Shown here: positions 1-10,738 of the stretch, one piece after another
Position numbering within the stretch: position 1 is the first letter of the stretch
How the letters are laid out: every line of letters starts with the position of its first letter
NCBI GenBank assembly: GCA_900618795.1
Contig: UYJD01000004.1
Span: 124,001 to 188,000, forward strand
Source: Cyanodermella asteris
Taxonomy: Eukaryota > Ascomycota > Lecanoromycetes > Ostropales > Stictidaceae
Reading direction: 5' to 3'
Length of the DNA stretch: 64,000 bases
Notes under the pieces: model-generated
The model's database searches: none
Told to the model about the DNA's origin: nothing
What the model saw: only the letters and a program-made list of their open reading frames with translations
Translations under genes and position numbers: made by a program

Positions 1-317
1 ACGGTGGTGTTGACGGTGTTGACTGGGGAGCGATGAAGAGGACGCAAGGAAGGCGCCGTGACTTTTGGTCATTTTCGTCGATGGAAGCTAGAAAACAATC
101 GGCAGCCATCGCGTCCAAGAGAAGTTAAGAAGTCTTCTTTTCCTCTCTTCTTATTTGTCGTCTGCCTTCCTCCCGCTGTTGTTTATCGTGTCGTGCTCGA
201 AGTCTGTCAACGATCATCCTCGCAGCCTGACTACTCAGTCCTCAGCTCCCGCCACGTTCACTTTTTGTACCTGGCAAGTTGACTTCCTCCCGACTTGACA
301 CAACATCAATCGCGACA
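1..317. other. 5' flanking region, no gene seen
   Basis: No supported gene. A pyrimidine-rich tract at about 135-180 and the AC-rich stretch just before the ATG at 318 look like the promoter and leader of the secreted-protein gene that follows. Confidence 0.5.
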
Positions 318-1106
318 ATGTTCCCCGTCAAGCAGATTCTCGCCGGCCTGGCCTGCATCGCCAGCATTGCCATCGCCGCTCCAGCTCCGACGTCAGTTCC
401 CACCAGCGTCGTTTCATATCCGTGGGCCCTGCCTTCCAACTTCCCTCGCGCAAACCTCAACGTCAACGACCAGGGCAGCCCCCTCCCCGTCCCAACTCAC
501 TTTGCGCTCTTCGGCTACTCCTACGATGGCTCAATCGCCAATCAGTCCTTCTACGCCAGCGGTCAACCGTACAACAAGAACGTCTGGGGCTTCCTGACCG
601 AGCCAGGCGCATTTGGCAACCAGACCTTCGGCTCCTGGGCTTTCGGCATCGGTCCCCACAGCTACCTGTTCGCTCACAGCGACGGCCGCATCGCAACTTT
701 CAACGACAACGACGGCGAGAAGATTGACACCGTCCTCTTCGAGAGCTGGGAGGACTGGTGGAACTACAAGAACAGCGGCGAGCCCGCCGACCACATTCCG
801 ACCTGCCAGATTATTCCCTTCTACAATATCCTGTACTGCACGCTCAACGACCAGTCGTTCCATTTTGCGTGGTGCAACAGCAGCGTCCCGTACGGTATCG
901 GCTACTCGGCGAACACGGTCGGATGGGGCACGGATATCTCGCCTTGCACCGAGATTGTGCTTGAGGCTGTCGAGGTGCCCATTGGCTACGGTGACACTTA
1001 CCCTGAGGCGGCTTGTCCAGAGTTCCCGGGTCTGAGTGCTTGTCAGGGAAAGGGCGGTTCAAGCTCTGCTTCAAACAGCACCAGCAATGGCACAAGCAAG
1101 GCGTGA
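318..1106 (+). CDS. secreted six-cysteine protein, unknown function
   Basis: This is a single-exon gene of 262 aa. The reading frame is open from 279, but I start at 318 because the protein then begins with a classic signal peptide (MFPVKQ, then a hydrophobic core ending near AIAAPAP, residues 1 to about 20). The mature part has six cysteines (contexts PTCQ, LYCT, AWCN, SPCT, AACP, SACQ), which could form three disulfides. It has several N-glycosylation sequons (NQSF, NQTF, NSSV, NSTS, NGTS) and an aromatic-rich middle. The C-terminus is a Ser/Asn/Gly-rich tail. I do not recognise the family. The features suggest a glycosylated extracellular or wall-associated protein; an effector role would be speculation. 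The stop is TGA. Confidence 0.8.
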   Translation: MFPVKQILAGLACIASIAIAAPAPTSVPTSVVSYPWALPSNFPRANLNVNDQGSPLPVPTHFALFGYSYDGSIANQSFYASGQPYNKNVWGFLTEPGAFGNQTFGSWAFGIGPHSYLFAHSDGRIATFNDNDGEKIDTVLFESWEDWWNYKNSGEPADHIPTCQIIPFYNILYCTLNDQSFHFAWCNSSVPYGIGYSANTVGWGTDISPCTEIVLEAVEVPIGYGDTYPEAACPEFPGLSACQGKGGSSSASNSTSNGTSKA

Positions 1107-1432
1107 AAGCGGCATTGGCACGGGAAATGCAATGGGAAATGGTGCTAGATGAAGCGCTCAATGTAAACTCAAGCACATGGCGACGTCCACTAGAGATGAA
1201 GCCTTTGATCCATACTTGAATGAGATTCAATGATCATTACAACTGAATTGGCGTTCTGTATTATGGCGTGAAAACGGTGCTCCTCGTAAGAAAGTCGAAG
1301 CTCAAAACTCAATTGACCCGCACACGGCGCAAACTCCGGCGGCATGATGAATTCCAGAAAAAAAAGTTACCCTTTCGCGGACCCGGGTTGTAGACGTTCA
1401 AAGCATCTCTGTTACCCAGTGGAACCTCAACC
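1107..1432. other. intergenic, no gene seen
   Basis: This spacer holds the 3' end of the secreted-protein gene and the short promoter of RMT2. I see no ORF with protein-like character and no clear element. Confidence 0.5.
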
Positions 1433-2665
1433 ATGGACTCCGAGACCGAAGAAAAGATCCTTGCCCAAAACCTCCTCTCCGCCGCCGCCAAGCACGACCT
1501 ACCCCTCGTCCGTAACCTCCTCAAGAAGACCTCCGCCAATGTACAAGATGACGCGACTGGCTTCACGCCCCTGCACGCCGCAGCTGCCGGGTCTTTTAGA
1601 GATAGCAAGCCAAGCATATGGAATGAGGATACTGCCGCAGAGGTTGTCCAGCTGCTATTCGAGAACGGGGCGATCTGGAACGATCTGAACAAGGATAACG
1701 AGACGCCCGGATGCATTGCTTACCGACTAGACCACACAAAAGTCTACCAAGCAATTGTCGACGCAGGCGTAAGAGCGGAGCTATTGCTTAGCAAGTTGGA
1801 CGAGATCGTGGGAGACGACGAAGAGGAGGAGGATCGCGAAGCCGGACCAGAGCCAGTCGAGTCTACGGAGTCCACATCGAAAGATGCAGATGCACAGACG
1901 GACGCACCTACGGTAGAACAAACCCAAGAGCCTCCGGAAGACTATATCGACCACTGGGACTCCAACAAAGACTTCCTCCGCTCCAGCCTTAAATTCACCG
2001 ACACCCAGCTCCTCGACTCCTCCTCCAACGCCGTGATGATGGACTGGGAAACCGAGATCATGAGCCGGCACGCCGAGACCCTCCTCCCGAAGAAGGGGCT
2101 CCGAGCGATGAATATTGGTCATGGTATGGGCATTGTCGATACCGCGATCCAGACTCACGAGCCCGCGGAACACCACATCGTCGAGGCCCACCCATCTGTC
2201 CTGGCACAGCTAAAGAAGAACGGCTGGTTAGAGAAGCCCGGCGTCTTTGTACACGAAGGCCGATGGCAGGATGTTCTACCGAAGCTGGTCTTACAGGGCG
2301 TGGAATTGGATGCGGTGTACTACGATACCTTCGCGGAGGACTACAAGGATCTGAGGGATTTGTTTCAGGAGCATGTTATTGGGTTGCTAGCGCAGAATGG
2401 CAGGTTTGGGTTCTATCATGGGTTGGGTGCTGACAGACGGGTCAGCTATGATGTGTACACAAGCGTGAGTCCCGTTATATCTTCTGGTGCTGTGTGAGAG
2501 TGAGAAATGCTGACTTTTTGACAGGTTGTGGAGATTGACTTGAAGGAAGCGGGATACAAGACGGAGTGGGAGACGTTGAAGGTGCCGACGGTGGATTGGA
2601 AGGGTGTGAGGAGGCCATACTGGGCAGTGGACATTTACCGTCTGCCGACTTGCACATTCGAATGA
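1433..2665 (+). CDS. RMT2: protein arginine N-methyltransferase 2 (delta-N-methyl type)
   Basis: Rmt2 enzymes methylate the delta nitrogen of arginine, in yeast on ribosomal protein Rpl12. Exon 1 is 1433-2464 and exon 2 is 2525-2665. The 60-nt intron has donor GTGAGT, branch TGCTGAC and acceptor ACAG, and is phase 0. It gives a 390-aa protein, close to the usual 400 aa. The N-terminus carries ankyrin-like repeats (FTPLHAAAAG near residue 50). An acidic linker at about 125-160 separates them from the Rmt2 methyltransferase domain. The SAM-binding glycine motif GHGMG is at 229-233, followed by HHIVEAHPSV and DAVYYDTFAEDY. Without the intron the frame ends early at 2497, so splicing is needed to reach the C-terminal TEWETLKVPTVDWKGV. 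It probably acts in the cytosol. The family assignment is firm. Confidence 0.95.
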
Positions 2666-3246
2666 TTTGTCGCAGAGCGGGGTCCCAACGATGCGATGAC
2701 TAGAGTATATACCATGGGTCTTCGGCGTCGACAGAATAGGTTTGCATTTATCAGGAATCTGGGGCATAGAGAAGAACTGCGCAGGACGAGGAAAGAAAAA
2801 AGTTGGAGTCAAGACTGCACAGCCTTTTGGGCAGACGATGAAACAATTCCTTCAGCCATTTGGGGTGTAGCTACTTTGCGCCGTAAATTACCGTCGTCCG
2901 CCTGAACCGCGTTCAAAACGTTTGTAGATATTCGTACTGCCACAAAAGCATGACACATGTCCGTCGTCTAGCAGGCACGCCAACAGCTCTGACAGAACCA
3001 ATGACTCCACTGATCAGCTTATTTCAAGCTTTCCAGCATAGATAGCACGTCTAGAGAGGAAGTTCCACGCGGTCAAACCGCAAAGAGTTGCGAGCTCCAA
3101 AGCCCACCGCAAAACGATCCAACGCGCCCTCCAACGGTCAGCCCAGCACCCTCAACACCCAGGATACGCATTTATATTGCCGCTTGCTTGCGATCCTTGT
3201 GATGCAGGGCCAAAAAGAGATCCGCAAAAATCTCTCGTGGCCAACC
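2666..3246. other. intergenic, no gene seen
   Basis: This lies between the 3' end of RMT2 and the tRNA terminator. No gene with protein-like composition is visible. Confidence 0.5.
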
Positions 3247-3278
3247 AAAAAAAAAATACAACCGACGATACGGCAAAA
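3247..3278 (-). terminator. RNA polymerase III terminator of tRNA-Leu
   Basis: Read on the minus strand, a TTTT tract (3278-3275) directly follows the tRNA discriminator base. A second run of ten T (3256-3247) lies about 20 nt further on. T runs of four or more are the Pol III termination signal, so the longer run may act as a backup. Confidence 0.75.
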
Positions 3279-3385
3279 TGAACAGAGTGGGATTCGAACC
3301 CACGCGTGTTGCCACACTAGCAAACTCGGTTATAGAAGCTCTATTCACCTGAAGCTAGCGCCTTAGACCGCTCGGCCATCTGTCC
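3279..3385 (-). tRNA. tRNA-Leu (anticodon CAG) with intron
   Basis: The cloverleaf is clear on the minus strand. The acceptor arm GGACAGA pairs with TCTGTTC and the discriminator is A. The D arm is GCC...GGC, the anticodon stem is CTAGC/GCTAG, and the loop TTCAGGT has anticodon CAG at 3351-3349. A long class II variable arm (GTG..CAC) precedes the T arm with GGTTCGAATCC. A 25-nt intron (3347-3323) sits one base 3' of the anticodon, the standard position for nuclear tRNA introns. The mature RNA would be about 82 nt before CCA addition and would read CUG leucine codons. Confidence 0.95.
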
Positions 3386-4098
3386 GCTGAATTTGAGCTT
3401 TGAAGCATGATTTTTGAATGAGACACAGCTAAACATATAGTCGTTATCTAACGACCATGAACGCCTCGCCGACCATGACACCCGCACCTCGCCACCCGAC
3501 CCACTGCGTTGCGTGGCACGAGCAGAAGGATCAGAGCGTGATATTCTCATCTTGTCTTGAGACACGATAGGATGTACAGAAACGTTTATATCGAAGTCGG
3601 CACTCAAAGGCGGCTGATAACAGTCGTTTCGCACGTACTTTCCTGTCCCCTTTGTATGCTACTTCTGTTGAGTCCCTCTACGGGTATGTGAGCAAGTACT
3701 GGTAGAGGTTATGTCTTGACGTATTTACATGGCCGGGATTCCAGGCACGTTGGGTAGTGTTCAGATACGTATCTACCGAGGCAGGTAGGTGATTATGTGT
3801 CTCGGTCGATAGCCCGCTTTGCTCTTCCTCAATCAGCTTGGCTGGTGAACGCGCTCGACGCATCAGTAGCTAGAGCTCTCGAATAATGCTCTTGCGGACG
3901 GAAGGAATAACGTCGATTCGGTGGGGCGAATTGTAAATATGTGTATGATTGTATAGCATGATGACGAGAACTTTGACGGCATTCGTAGCGAAGCTGATCA
4001 AGACAAACACGAGTGCGACGTGGTGATCTCACCTTCGATCGAACCAAGTCTTCCTCCCCGGTCTCTGGATTACGCTGAAAGCTTACGTGGGCTTGAAC
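3386..4098. other. intergenic, no gene seen
   Basis: Upstream side of the tRNA and downstream side of the broken 2EXR-like gene. No supported gene or element. Confidence 0.45.
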
Positions 4099-4293
4099 TT
4101 ACAGTGTCACGATAAATATCGTCGGTCGTATTCCAAAGAAGTGGACTTCGTGTTGTTTGGACAGGTACAGTCCTGCTAGCGTTTCCATTCCCACCCATGT
4201 AATACGTTCGGCATTTCCGCTCTAACCGCATGAATGTATGCCTTTCGAGCGAACAATACTCAATCAAGCAGCGAGTATCAACGGCTCGTAGCC

Positions 4294-5280
4294 TTAGCCA
4301 GGCACCGGCCACTTCCGCCGCTGAGAGAATGCTCTCATTGTCCCGCGAAAAGCGATCGGAAACCCAAGCACCGTCATCGAATCATCGTCCGCCGAAGAGA
4401 GAGCCTGTTCCATGCATCTCGCACAATCAGAATCATACAGTCCCTCAACCCTCACATCAAGACCGTGGCAGCCCCTCGCAGCGAAATAGATATCTCGAGC
4501 CACGTGCGCAAGAACGAACGGCTGTGCAACATCAATATAGTTGTGCGCATCTCTCGCAACGGCCCCACTGTCCTTTACCTCGAAACGTAGCTTCAACGAT
4601 TGTAACATGGGCAAGCCCCGAGCCAGGGAGCCGGTCTTTCCGATCGGGCGCAGCTCCCATGATTGCTGACCAGGGCGCCCCGGGTCATGTACCCAAGCCA
4701 TATTCAACTACAGCGCGCGAAGCCGGTTTGCCACTCCCTTGAGCCGAACGGTGTATATAGTCTGCACCAGACGGAGACCCAAATTCTCCACATCGCGTCG
4801 ATATCCCTATTCATCGAGCCCTCCGAACGTCGCCGGGTTGTTTCGACATATGACTCGCAAGGGACGCCGATGGTATTCCACGATGGCTTCTTGGTAGATC
4901 AGCCGACAGGTGTAGAGAAGGGCCCGACCGGTTCCGATCCCGTCCCATGCCTCGTTCACATCGTCAGAAGCTATTTGACTATACCAGCTCAAGGCTTCAC
5001 TGGGATGGTCCATCCACGGTCTCCACGTTGGAAGGTCTGTGAGGTCACAGACATCGCTCATGTCGACGAAGGTGCTTGAAGCGTCGGACCTGAGATGTCT
5101 ATGGAATTCAATTTGCGTCAACGCAAGAGTCTCTCGCCAGATAACGGCCCGCAGCTCTGCGGGAAGGCCCAATAATGTTGCTGGTTGTGCCATCTTAGAC
5201 AATTTCAATTTTTCAATCACTTGCTTCTTCGATGGTCTTTGTCCGGATAGAGCTGAGAAATTATGACCGATATGTCTCAT
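4294..5280 (-). pseudogene. 2EXR/F-box-like domain protein, broken by in-frame stops
   Basis: One minus-strand frame reads through this region with two internal amber codons, at 4809-4807 and 4710-4708, and ends at a TAA (4296-4294). The N-terminal part (start at 5280, or a better start at 5193, MAQPATLLGLPAELRAV) matches the common Pezizomycotina pattern LLGLPAELR...I at the beginning of F-box/2EXR-like proteins. It is followed by LLYTCRLIYQEA, the usual second motif of this family. The segments after each stop keep protein-like composition, for example QSWELRPIG and LPMLQSLKLRFEV. The same frame may run further, to about 4099, with more stops. I see no splice pair that removes the stops and keeps the frame, so I call it a decaying host gene. 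A truncated product from the first segment (about 128 aa from 5193) cannot be excluded. Confidence 0.6.
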
Positions 5281-5743
5281 AGTCCAGCATGATGTTCAAA
5301 CATAAATCTCGCCTGGTTTTGAAATTCCCTGTTGTGTCGTTGCAGCATCCTTGGGATGCTCCTTCTCAAATTCGGCGAGTTGTACCATGGTCGGGGGTCA
5401 ATCGCGACCAGATCCTGGCAATGGACCATCCAGTCGCCGCACATTCATCACGCTTCATGTTGGTCTCAATGACCAAATGCCATGAATTCCTGCAAGAGCC
5501 TGATTTCTGAATTGTGAGTTTACCAGAAATCTGGGACTTCTCCGCCCAAGTCCCGGAGATCTCGAATCTCGGTCTTGCTTCGTTCACAGTCACCACGCGT
5601 CACAACTTCTGCCTTTCGATCGCCTTGACCTGCAAAAGGTGTGCAGAACCGCCAGGTGAAAGTTGCAAGGACATGTACGATTGCATGCACTATTCTCCCG
5701 TGGGCCCGGAGCACAGTACTCGGCCACGCGAAATGCCGTCGCT
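5281..5743. other. intergenic, no gene seen
   Basis: Spacer between two minus-strand genes. Short ORFs here lack recognisable motifs. Confidence 0.5.
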
Positions 5744-6943
5744 TCAACGAGAGAGTTGCTGCCTCAGTCGTTCCACGTACAGATCCATTTGCTTCTCAAG
5801 CTGCGGATCCTGTTTGAACCACCTCGCCGCCCAATCCAAATCGAACTCGTGCTGCTTCGGCTGCGGCGGCGGATACAACCATCTCTGCTCCTCCTTGCTC
5901 CACTTTCGATTCGGCACATACGGATTCAAGCTATAGTAGGCGTCTCTCCAGTACGGAAACTCATAGGACGGTGGACCCGACCTGGTCAAGAAAATATCTG
6001 TACCCTGCTCTACCTCCTGGTCCGTGAGCCGATATAGTCTCGGTGGCGTGGGTGCTCCCTTCTTGCGATATTTGCTAAAGCGCAGGATGGTTCTGACGAT
6101 GGTGCTGAGATGTGTCTCGAGAATTCGAGCGTAAATCAAGGGGCTATACATGGCACGTTCGACGAATGCCGCATTAGTACTGAGGAGTTGATCGTTCCAA
6201 TCTGGATTTCGGCCGCGTTCGATACGTGGGATCGGTTCTCGATTGTCGAGGTTGTGCTGCCAGTGAGATATGTCCAGGACAACACAAAGGTTGTTGTACG
6301 CAAGATGGCACGTGCTACAGCAACATGTGGTTTGAGGCTCGACACGCCGGACGTGTTGGTACGGGTTTCGGCTGTTCGAACCAATCCTCTGCTGCCACCG
6401 TGGAGAGAGGAGAGCAGCGTGCTTTGTAGCATCGAGCTGATTCGCCGGCACTGGGAGCTGGAAAGACTGAGTGAGGACTGAGTAGCGGCGCTGAATAATC
6501 TCCCGCAAGATGTATGTCTCCCCTTCCAAGATGAACTCTCGTGTTGCGTGATTGACTTGACACAGACGCATGAGATCACTTGGCCGAAGGCGGCTCAAGA
6601 CATCGGATAAGAGCTCATCCGGCAGGTCGAGATAAGAGTGCACGTCCGAGTGAACGACGCCTTTTCCCGATCGCTTCTGCTTGCGCTTCTGTTTTCGCTC
6701 GAGTTTCTTCGAATGCAGCGTCAACGCCGCGGTCGTGTCTACCAAAGGCTCGTCATCATCGGACGTCGTTGCTTTCCGTTGGCCTTTCTTCGAACGCTTG
6801 ACAGGCTGTCGGACTGATTCTGGGTGTACAGTGGCTGCACTTGAAGTAGTCGACGAACCATGAATTACTGCGACGTCGCTTGGAGACTCTCGCGCCGGTG
6901 CTAAAGGCGTCTCAACCATGACCGGTGCAGCGTCCTGGCTCAT
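5744..6943 (-). CDS. F-box protein
   Basis: Single exon, 399 aa. The frame is open to 6973, but only a GTG lies there, so the first ATG (6943, MSQDAAPVMV) is chosen. The N-terminal 100 residues are low complexity with a basic cluster at about 79-94 (KKLERKQKRKQK) that could be a nuclear localisation signal. The F-box is at about 104-140 (YLDLPDELLSDVLSRL, then PSDLMRLCQVNHATRE). After it comes a cysteine cluster (TTCCCSTCHLAYNNLC), then a C-terminal region rich in Trp, Tyr and Pro. F-box proteins are substrate receptors of SCF ubiquitin ligases; the substrate here is unknown. The stop is TGA. Confidence 0.85.
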   Translation of the reverse strand: MSQDAAPVMVETPLAPARESPSDVAVIHGSSTTSSAATVHPESVRQPVKRSKKGQRKATTSDDDEPLVDTTAALTLHSKKLERKQKRKQKRSGKGVVHSDVHSYLDLPDELLSDVLSRLRPSDLMRLCQVNHATREFILEGETYILREIIQRRYSVLTQSFQLPVPANQLDATKHAALLSPRWQQRIGSNSRNPYQHVRRVEPQTTCCCSTCHLAYNNLCVVLDISHWQHNLDNREPIPRIERGRNPDWNDQLLSTNAAFVERAMYSPLIYARILETHLSTIVRTILRFSKYRKKGAPTPPRLYRLTDQEVEQGTDIFLTRSGPPSYEFPYWRDAYYSLNPYVPNRKWSKEEQRWLYPPPQPKQHEFDLDWAARWFKQDPQLEKQMDLYVERLRQQLSR

Positions 6944-7677
6944 CTTGCCGAATACCTCCAAGGTACGACCCACAAGGCTTTTACCTCCGACTATCTGGCA
7001 TGTGTCCTTCGGATACTTGTACTGAGCAAGCTCAACCCCAATAGTATATGCGTCGTCACGTCGTCGTGAATTGGCCGCGAAAATTTACCTCAGCAAGATT
7101 CTTCGCCACTGGGAACAGGCATGGCCGACCCCGCAGACGACCTTCTGCCTGAACCTTGCTGCTTCTTTTGGGCCGCCGTAGAAAATGTCCCACCGAATAT
7201 TTGACAACCGAAGCAAATATATGATCCACGTCTACCACACAAGTGGTGCTTGACTAGACTGCGGCTGTCGACACCATCTGAAGCGTCGATCAAACGCTTG
7301 ACTTTGGACGTCGAGTAATCCTCACAGCCCGCAGACCAAGCTGAAACTCGCGCCGAGGCTCAGTTCAGCTCTCCCGGGGTCCTTGTCGAGGCATGAAGCT
7401 GAAGGGCCGAGTCGTGTGGATCTCTTTCGAGAAGGTTGTAGTCTTACGAGGACAGTGACTAGCGGACGGGGCGGGATGATGTGCCGTGCGCAATGAGCCA
7501 CAACTGCAGCCCCATTTTCCTGACTTCAAAGTCATCAGCATCACTTCATCAGGCTGAAACTATTTTCATTCCAGTTCGCTTTCGCCGAAGCGGTTCTTTT
7601 CTGCTTCTGGAACATTAGTCGCAGACCCGACATTCAAGCTTGCATTTTCCAACCAAGCACTGCGGGCAGCGCCAAAG
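6944..7677. other. divergent intergenic region
   Basis: This 734-bp stretch lies between the starts of two divergent genes and should hold both promoters. No gene is seen. Confidence 0.5.
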
Positions 7678-8659
7678 ATGGCTGACGCCGGGGAAGAGAG
7701 CGATTACTACGACGCCACCCTGTTTCCGGTGTTCGTAACGGCAGACGTCGGCCTCGAGGTCAGCTACCACTTCTCGTTGTTGCAATCGTCATCATTACAA
7801 GCGGATTCTGTACCATGCCAATGACCCCAACATCAATGCGCAAGACCTCTCATTATGTGCCGTTGTCAACGTACACCGCAGTCCGAAGATTTCGACCATC
7901 GTTCCCGCACACAATCGGCTCTACATATAATTTTCCTGCACTTCCCACGACAAGCCACATTTCCGCATCCCCATTGCCCGATTTTTCTTGAACCCATCTC
8001 AAACTCCCATTTCCCCAGAACCCCGGACACACCCTCTCCAAATCCAAGTCCAAATCCAAATCCGAATCCAAAAACCTCGCTAACATAACCACCTCCAGAC
8101 CATCAACGACTGCCTCAGGCGCGCCTCCGACTACAGCATCTCCGAAGGAGTCGACGGCCTCCAGGGCCTGCACCTGATAACCGACCCCTCCGCCCCGCAC
8201 CCCCACGACCCCATGGCCCTCCCCGTGACCAGCTTCACCTCCCCGTTCCTGAACGCCAGCCTCCCCGCTCTAGTCCACACCTTCACGACCCAAGTCTCGC
8301 AGAACGACAGCACGGAAAACGACCTCATGTCCGCCGTGTGCTTCATGGTGCTGGACGCGCAGAGCAAAGAAGATCACATGCTGCGGGTCGTGCAGATCGA
8401 GGGCCCGGATGAGGACGAGGACGAGGGTGAGGGTGGTGAGGAGGTGAAGGTGGCACGCACGGCGAGGTGTGGGTTCGAGATTGCGGCGAGTTATGCGTTG
8501 GGCGCGGAGATGGGGGCTATGGCGTTGGGGGAGGGGGAGCCCGGGTTCGCGGAGGGGAGGGAAGTGGTGGTTAGTTACGAGAGGTACAAGGAGATTATGG
8601 CGGGCGCGGATGAGGATGAGGAGATGTTTGATGAAGCGGACTACGATGCTCAGGCTTGA
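7678..8659 (+). CDS. acidic hypothetical protein, exon structure uncertain
   Basis: The start at 7678 (MADAGEESDYYDATLF) is a good fungal start. The last exon is well supported from about 8099 to the stop at 8659. It contains DGLQGLHLITDPSAP, FTTQVSQNDSTENDL and a very acidic segment of Glu/Asp runs, then ends EEMFDEADYDAQA. A likely middle exon starts at 7802 (RILYHANDPNINAQDL). The last intron probably ends at 8098 (acceptor CCTCCAG, branch CTAAC) and may start at the GTACAC at 7870, giving about 229 nt. The first intron (donor near 7759, acceptor ACAAG at 7801) is less sure. I do not recognise the family, and ATG 8213 is an alternative start for a shorter 148-aa product. Confidence 0.5.
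8037..8072 (+). repeat. hexamer tandem repeat, six TCCAAA-like units
   Basis: Six consecutive 6-bp units (TCCAAA, TCCAAG, TCCAAA, TCCAAA, TCCGAA, TCCAAA) lie within the probable last intron of the acidic hypothetical gene. The repeat explains the Asp-Leu repeat seen on the opposite strand, which is not coding. Confidence 0.85.
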
Positions 8660-8806
8660 GAGGCGGTTTTTTTTTTGTGGGAGGTTAGATTTTGATACAT
8701 TTGGAAGATTTATGGTTGATTAGATGGAGCTTTTGAGACACCGAGGGTTGAGCCAGGGTGTCTCTATATGGTCAGGGTGCAAGGTTGTCTAGGAGTCAAT
8801 GTTTCT

Positions 8807-10738
8807 TCAGTCTTCTTTGGGTACGTCTGGTACGTCTTCTTCTGTTGCCCAATCGGCGGCGTACTCGATCACGATCCATTCCATGAATTCCTCCCACTCC
8901 ATTCGCCATTCGCGCATCCGCGCTGCTCGCACACCGGTTCCGTTGATGCCTTTTCGAACGCCGGCCAGCCATGCGTCGTTGTCCTCGTCTACCGTTTCCG
9001 GTACTTCAAACAGCGCGTACCGGACACTCTCCTCCGCCAAACTGCCCAACCCAGCCAAGCCCAGATCATCCCAACCGTGCAAAATTGACCAAAAGTCACT
9101 GCTATTTCCGTTCCTGCTTTCGCGGTGCGGGCCACCAAGAATCGCAGGGTCGTCGTTCGAGACTGTGCATTTGACGCCACGCGCCAGCAGCGCCGGGAGA
9201 GAATGTGTTGCGACACTCGAGGTCAGTTTCAAGACTTCGTTACTGAGAGGGCAAGATTCAATGGCAATGTGCTTTGTCTTGACCGTCTCCAGTAAGAGCG
9301 GATGCTTGTAGAGCGCATACCCGTGGCCTATCCTTCGTGTGCCCAGGAGTACCGCATCGTAGAGGTTCTTCGCCGTGGAAGAACCCGTTTCAATAGTCTC
9401 GCCGGCATGGAACACAAACGGAATAGTCACCTGCGCCTGAGCGCACGCTTTTCGGAACCAGAAGATTAGTGGCAGAAGCTCCAGCAATGTTGCGCCATCC
9501 TCTTCCTGGCCGACCAGATCGTATGCGGCAATGAGATGCGGAAACATGACTTTGTGTTGGATGCAAGACAGCATGCCTTGCCGGAGGGTCTCCTGCGGTA
9601 GTCGTCTGATACCCGTCCAGATGAACCTTGCGCCCCAGAGGTACTGGCCTTCTTCCGTGTTCTGGAAGTTGCCTAGCTCCTCGTCAAAGGCGATCATGAA
9701 ATGGATGTGGTCCTTTTCCGGCACCGTACTGCCTTCTCGGAAGAACGGGATGAGGAACGACCAGCGAAGCTCGACCCATCTAAGGCCATCCTCAACGAGC
9801 TCGGCGAATAGTCTCCGGAGCGCAGCTCTGAATATGGGCTCATAGCACAAGAAGTAGTTGTAGTAAGCGAAACAGCTTCGGAATTTGACCCAGATCTTGC
9901 CCGTCCCCGTAGCAGGATCCAACGTCTCCTCCGGCCGAATGGTCGTCCGATGAACTATCCATGTCAGGAAGTCTGGATACAACGCAGTCGGCACAAACCC
10001 CTTCGCAGCCTCCTTCAGCGACATCCAGGTCTCCGGCACGTAACCCTCGTCATACACGTTCGCAGTCAACTGCCCCTTCTCCACAAACTGAAATTTGAAT
10101 TTGGCCACCTCAAGCGCTCGCTCTCCCTTCAACGGCATATCACTCACCATCCCAAAACCCTCAACCCTCAAGGCCTCCCCAACCAGAAACGAAATGTCGA
10201 ACATGGCATCCATATGCGCATGCAACAACGCCCCCTTTGGCATCTTCTGCACAATCTCCCACAGGACACTCTTGTCCATTTTGTCGCGCACGACCGCGAG
10301 AGAATAAGGCATACCCGGGTAGACTCCGGACTCGGATTCGGCTTCCGGTGTCCATAGTGTCGCGTGCTCGTGCTGGCGGATCCGAGAGACTATTTTGGCG
10401 GCTTCTTGGCCCATGGGCGTCATGGAAGCGCGAAAGGCGGCATCACTGCGGGTCGAGTCGTCGCGCTCGAGAAATGAATCGCGGCCGGAAATGTATTGTT
10501 GGATGAATTGGTCGGTGGAGGTAGGGATTGCGGACGCAGAGGTGTCGATGTTGAGTTCGGAGAGAGGTGGGAGTTCGAGTTCACGGGCGGGCTGCTTGCC
10601 TTTGTCCTGTACAGTGTCAGTCTGAATCTTGCGATAGTTTGCAAGGGAGGTTTAATTGTGCATGGTTTTCGATTTAATCTGCTCAGCTGGGTCGCGTACC
10701 TGGATTTCTGGCTCTGCGGCCGGTGCCGGGTCGGTCAT
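8807..10738 (-). CDS. adenosine deaminase-related protein (ADGF/CECR1 type)
   Basis: Exon 1 is 10738-10700 (MTDPAPAAEPEIQ). A 93-nt intron (donor GTACGC, acceptor TACAG) is followed by exon 2, 10606-8807, in phase 0, giving 612 aa. The metal-dependent deaminase fold shows the expected motifs in order: MPKGALLHAHMDA with the HxH pair at 142/144, FVFHAGET, RIGHGYAL, ESCPLSNEVL and SNDDPAILGG. The length and the insert before the barrel fit the ADGF branch rather than the 340-aa Aah1 type. These enzymes convert (deoxy)adenosine to inosine. No signal peptide is visible, so the product is probably intracellular, unlike animal ADGF. The C-terminus is acidic. Substrate preference cannot be read from the sequence. 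Confidence 0.88.
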
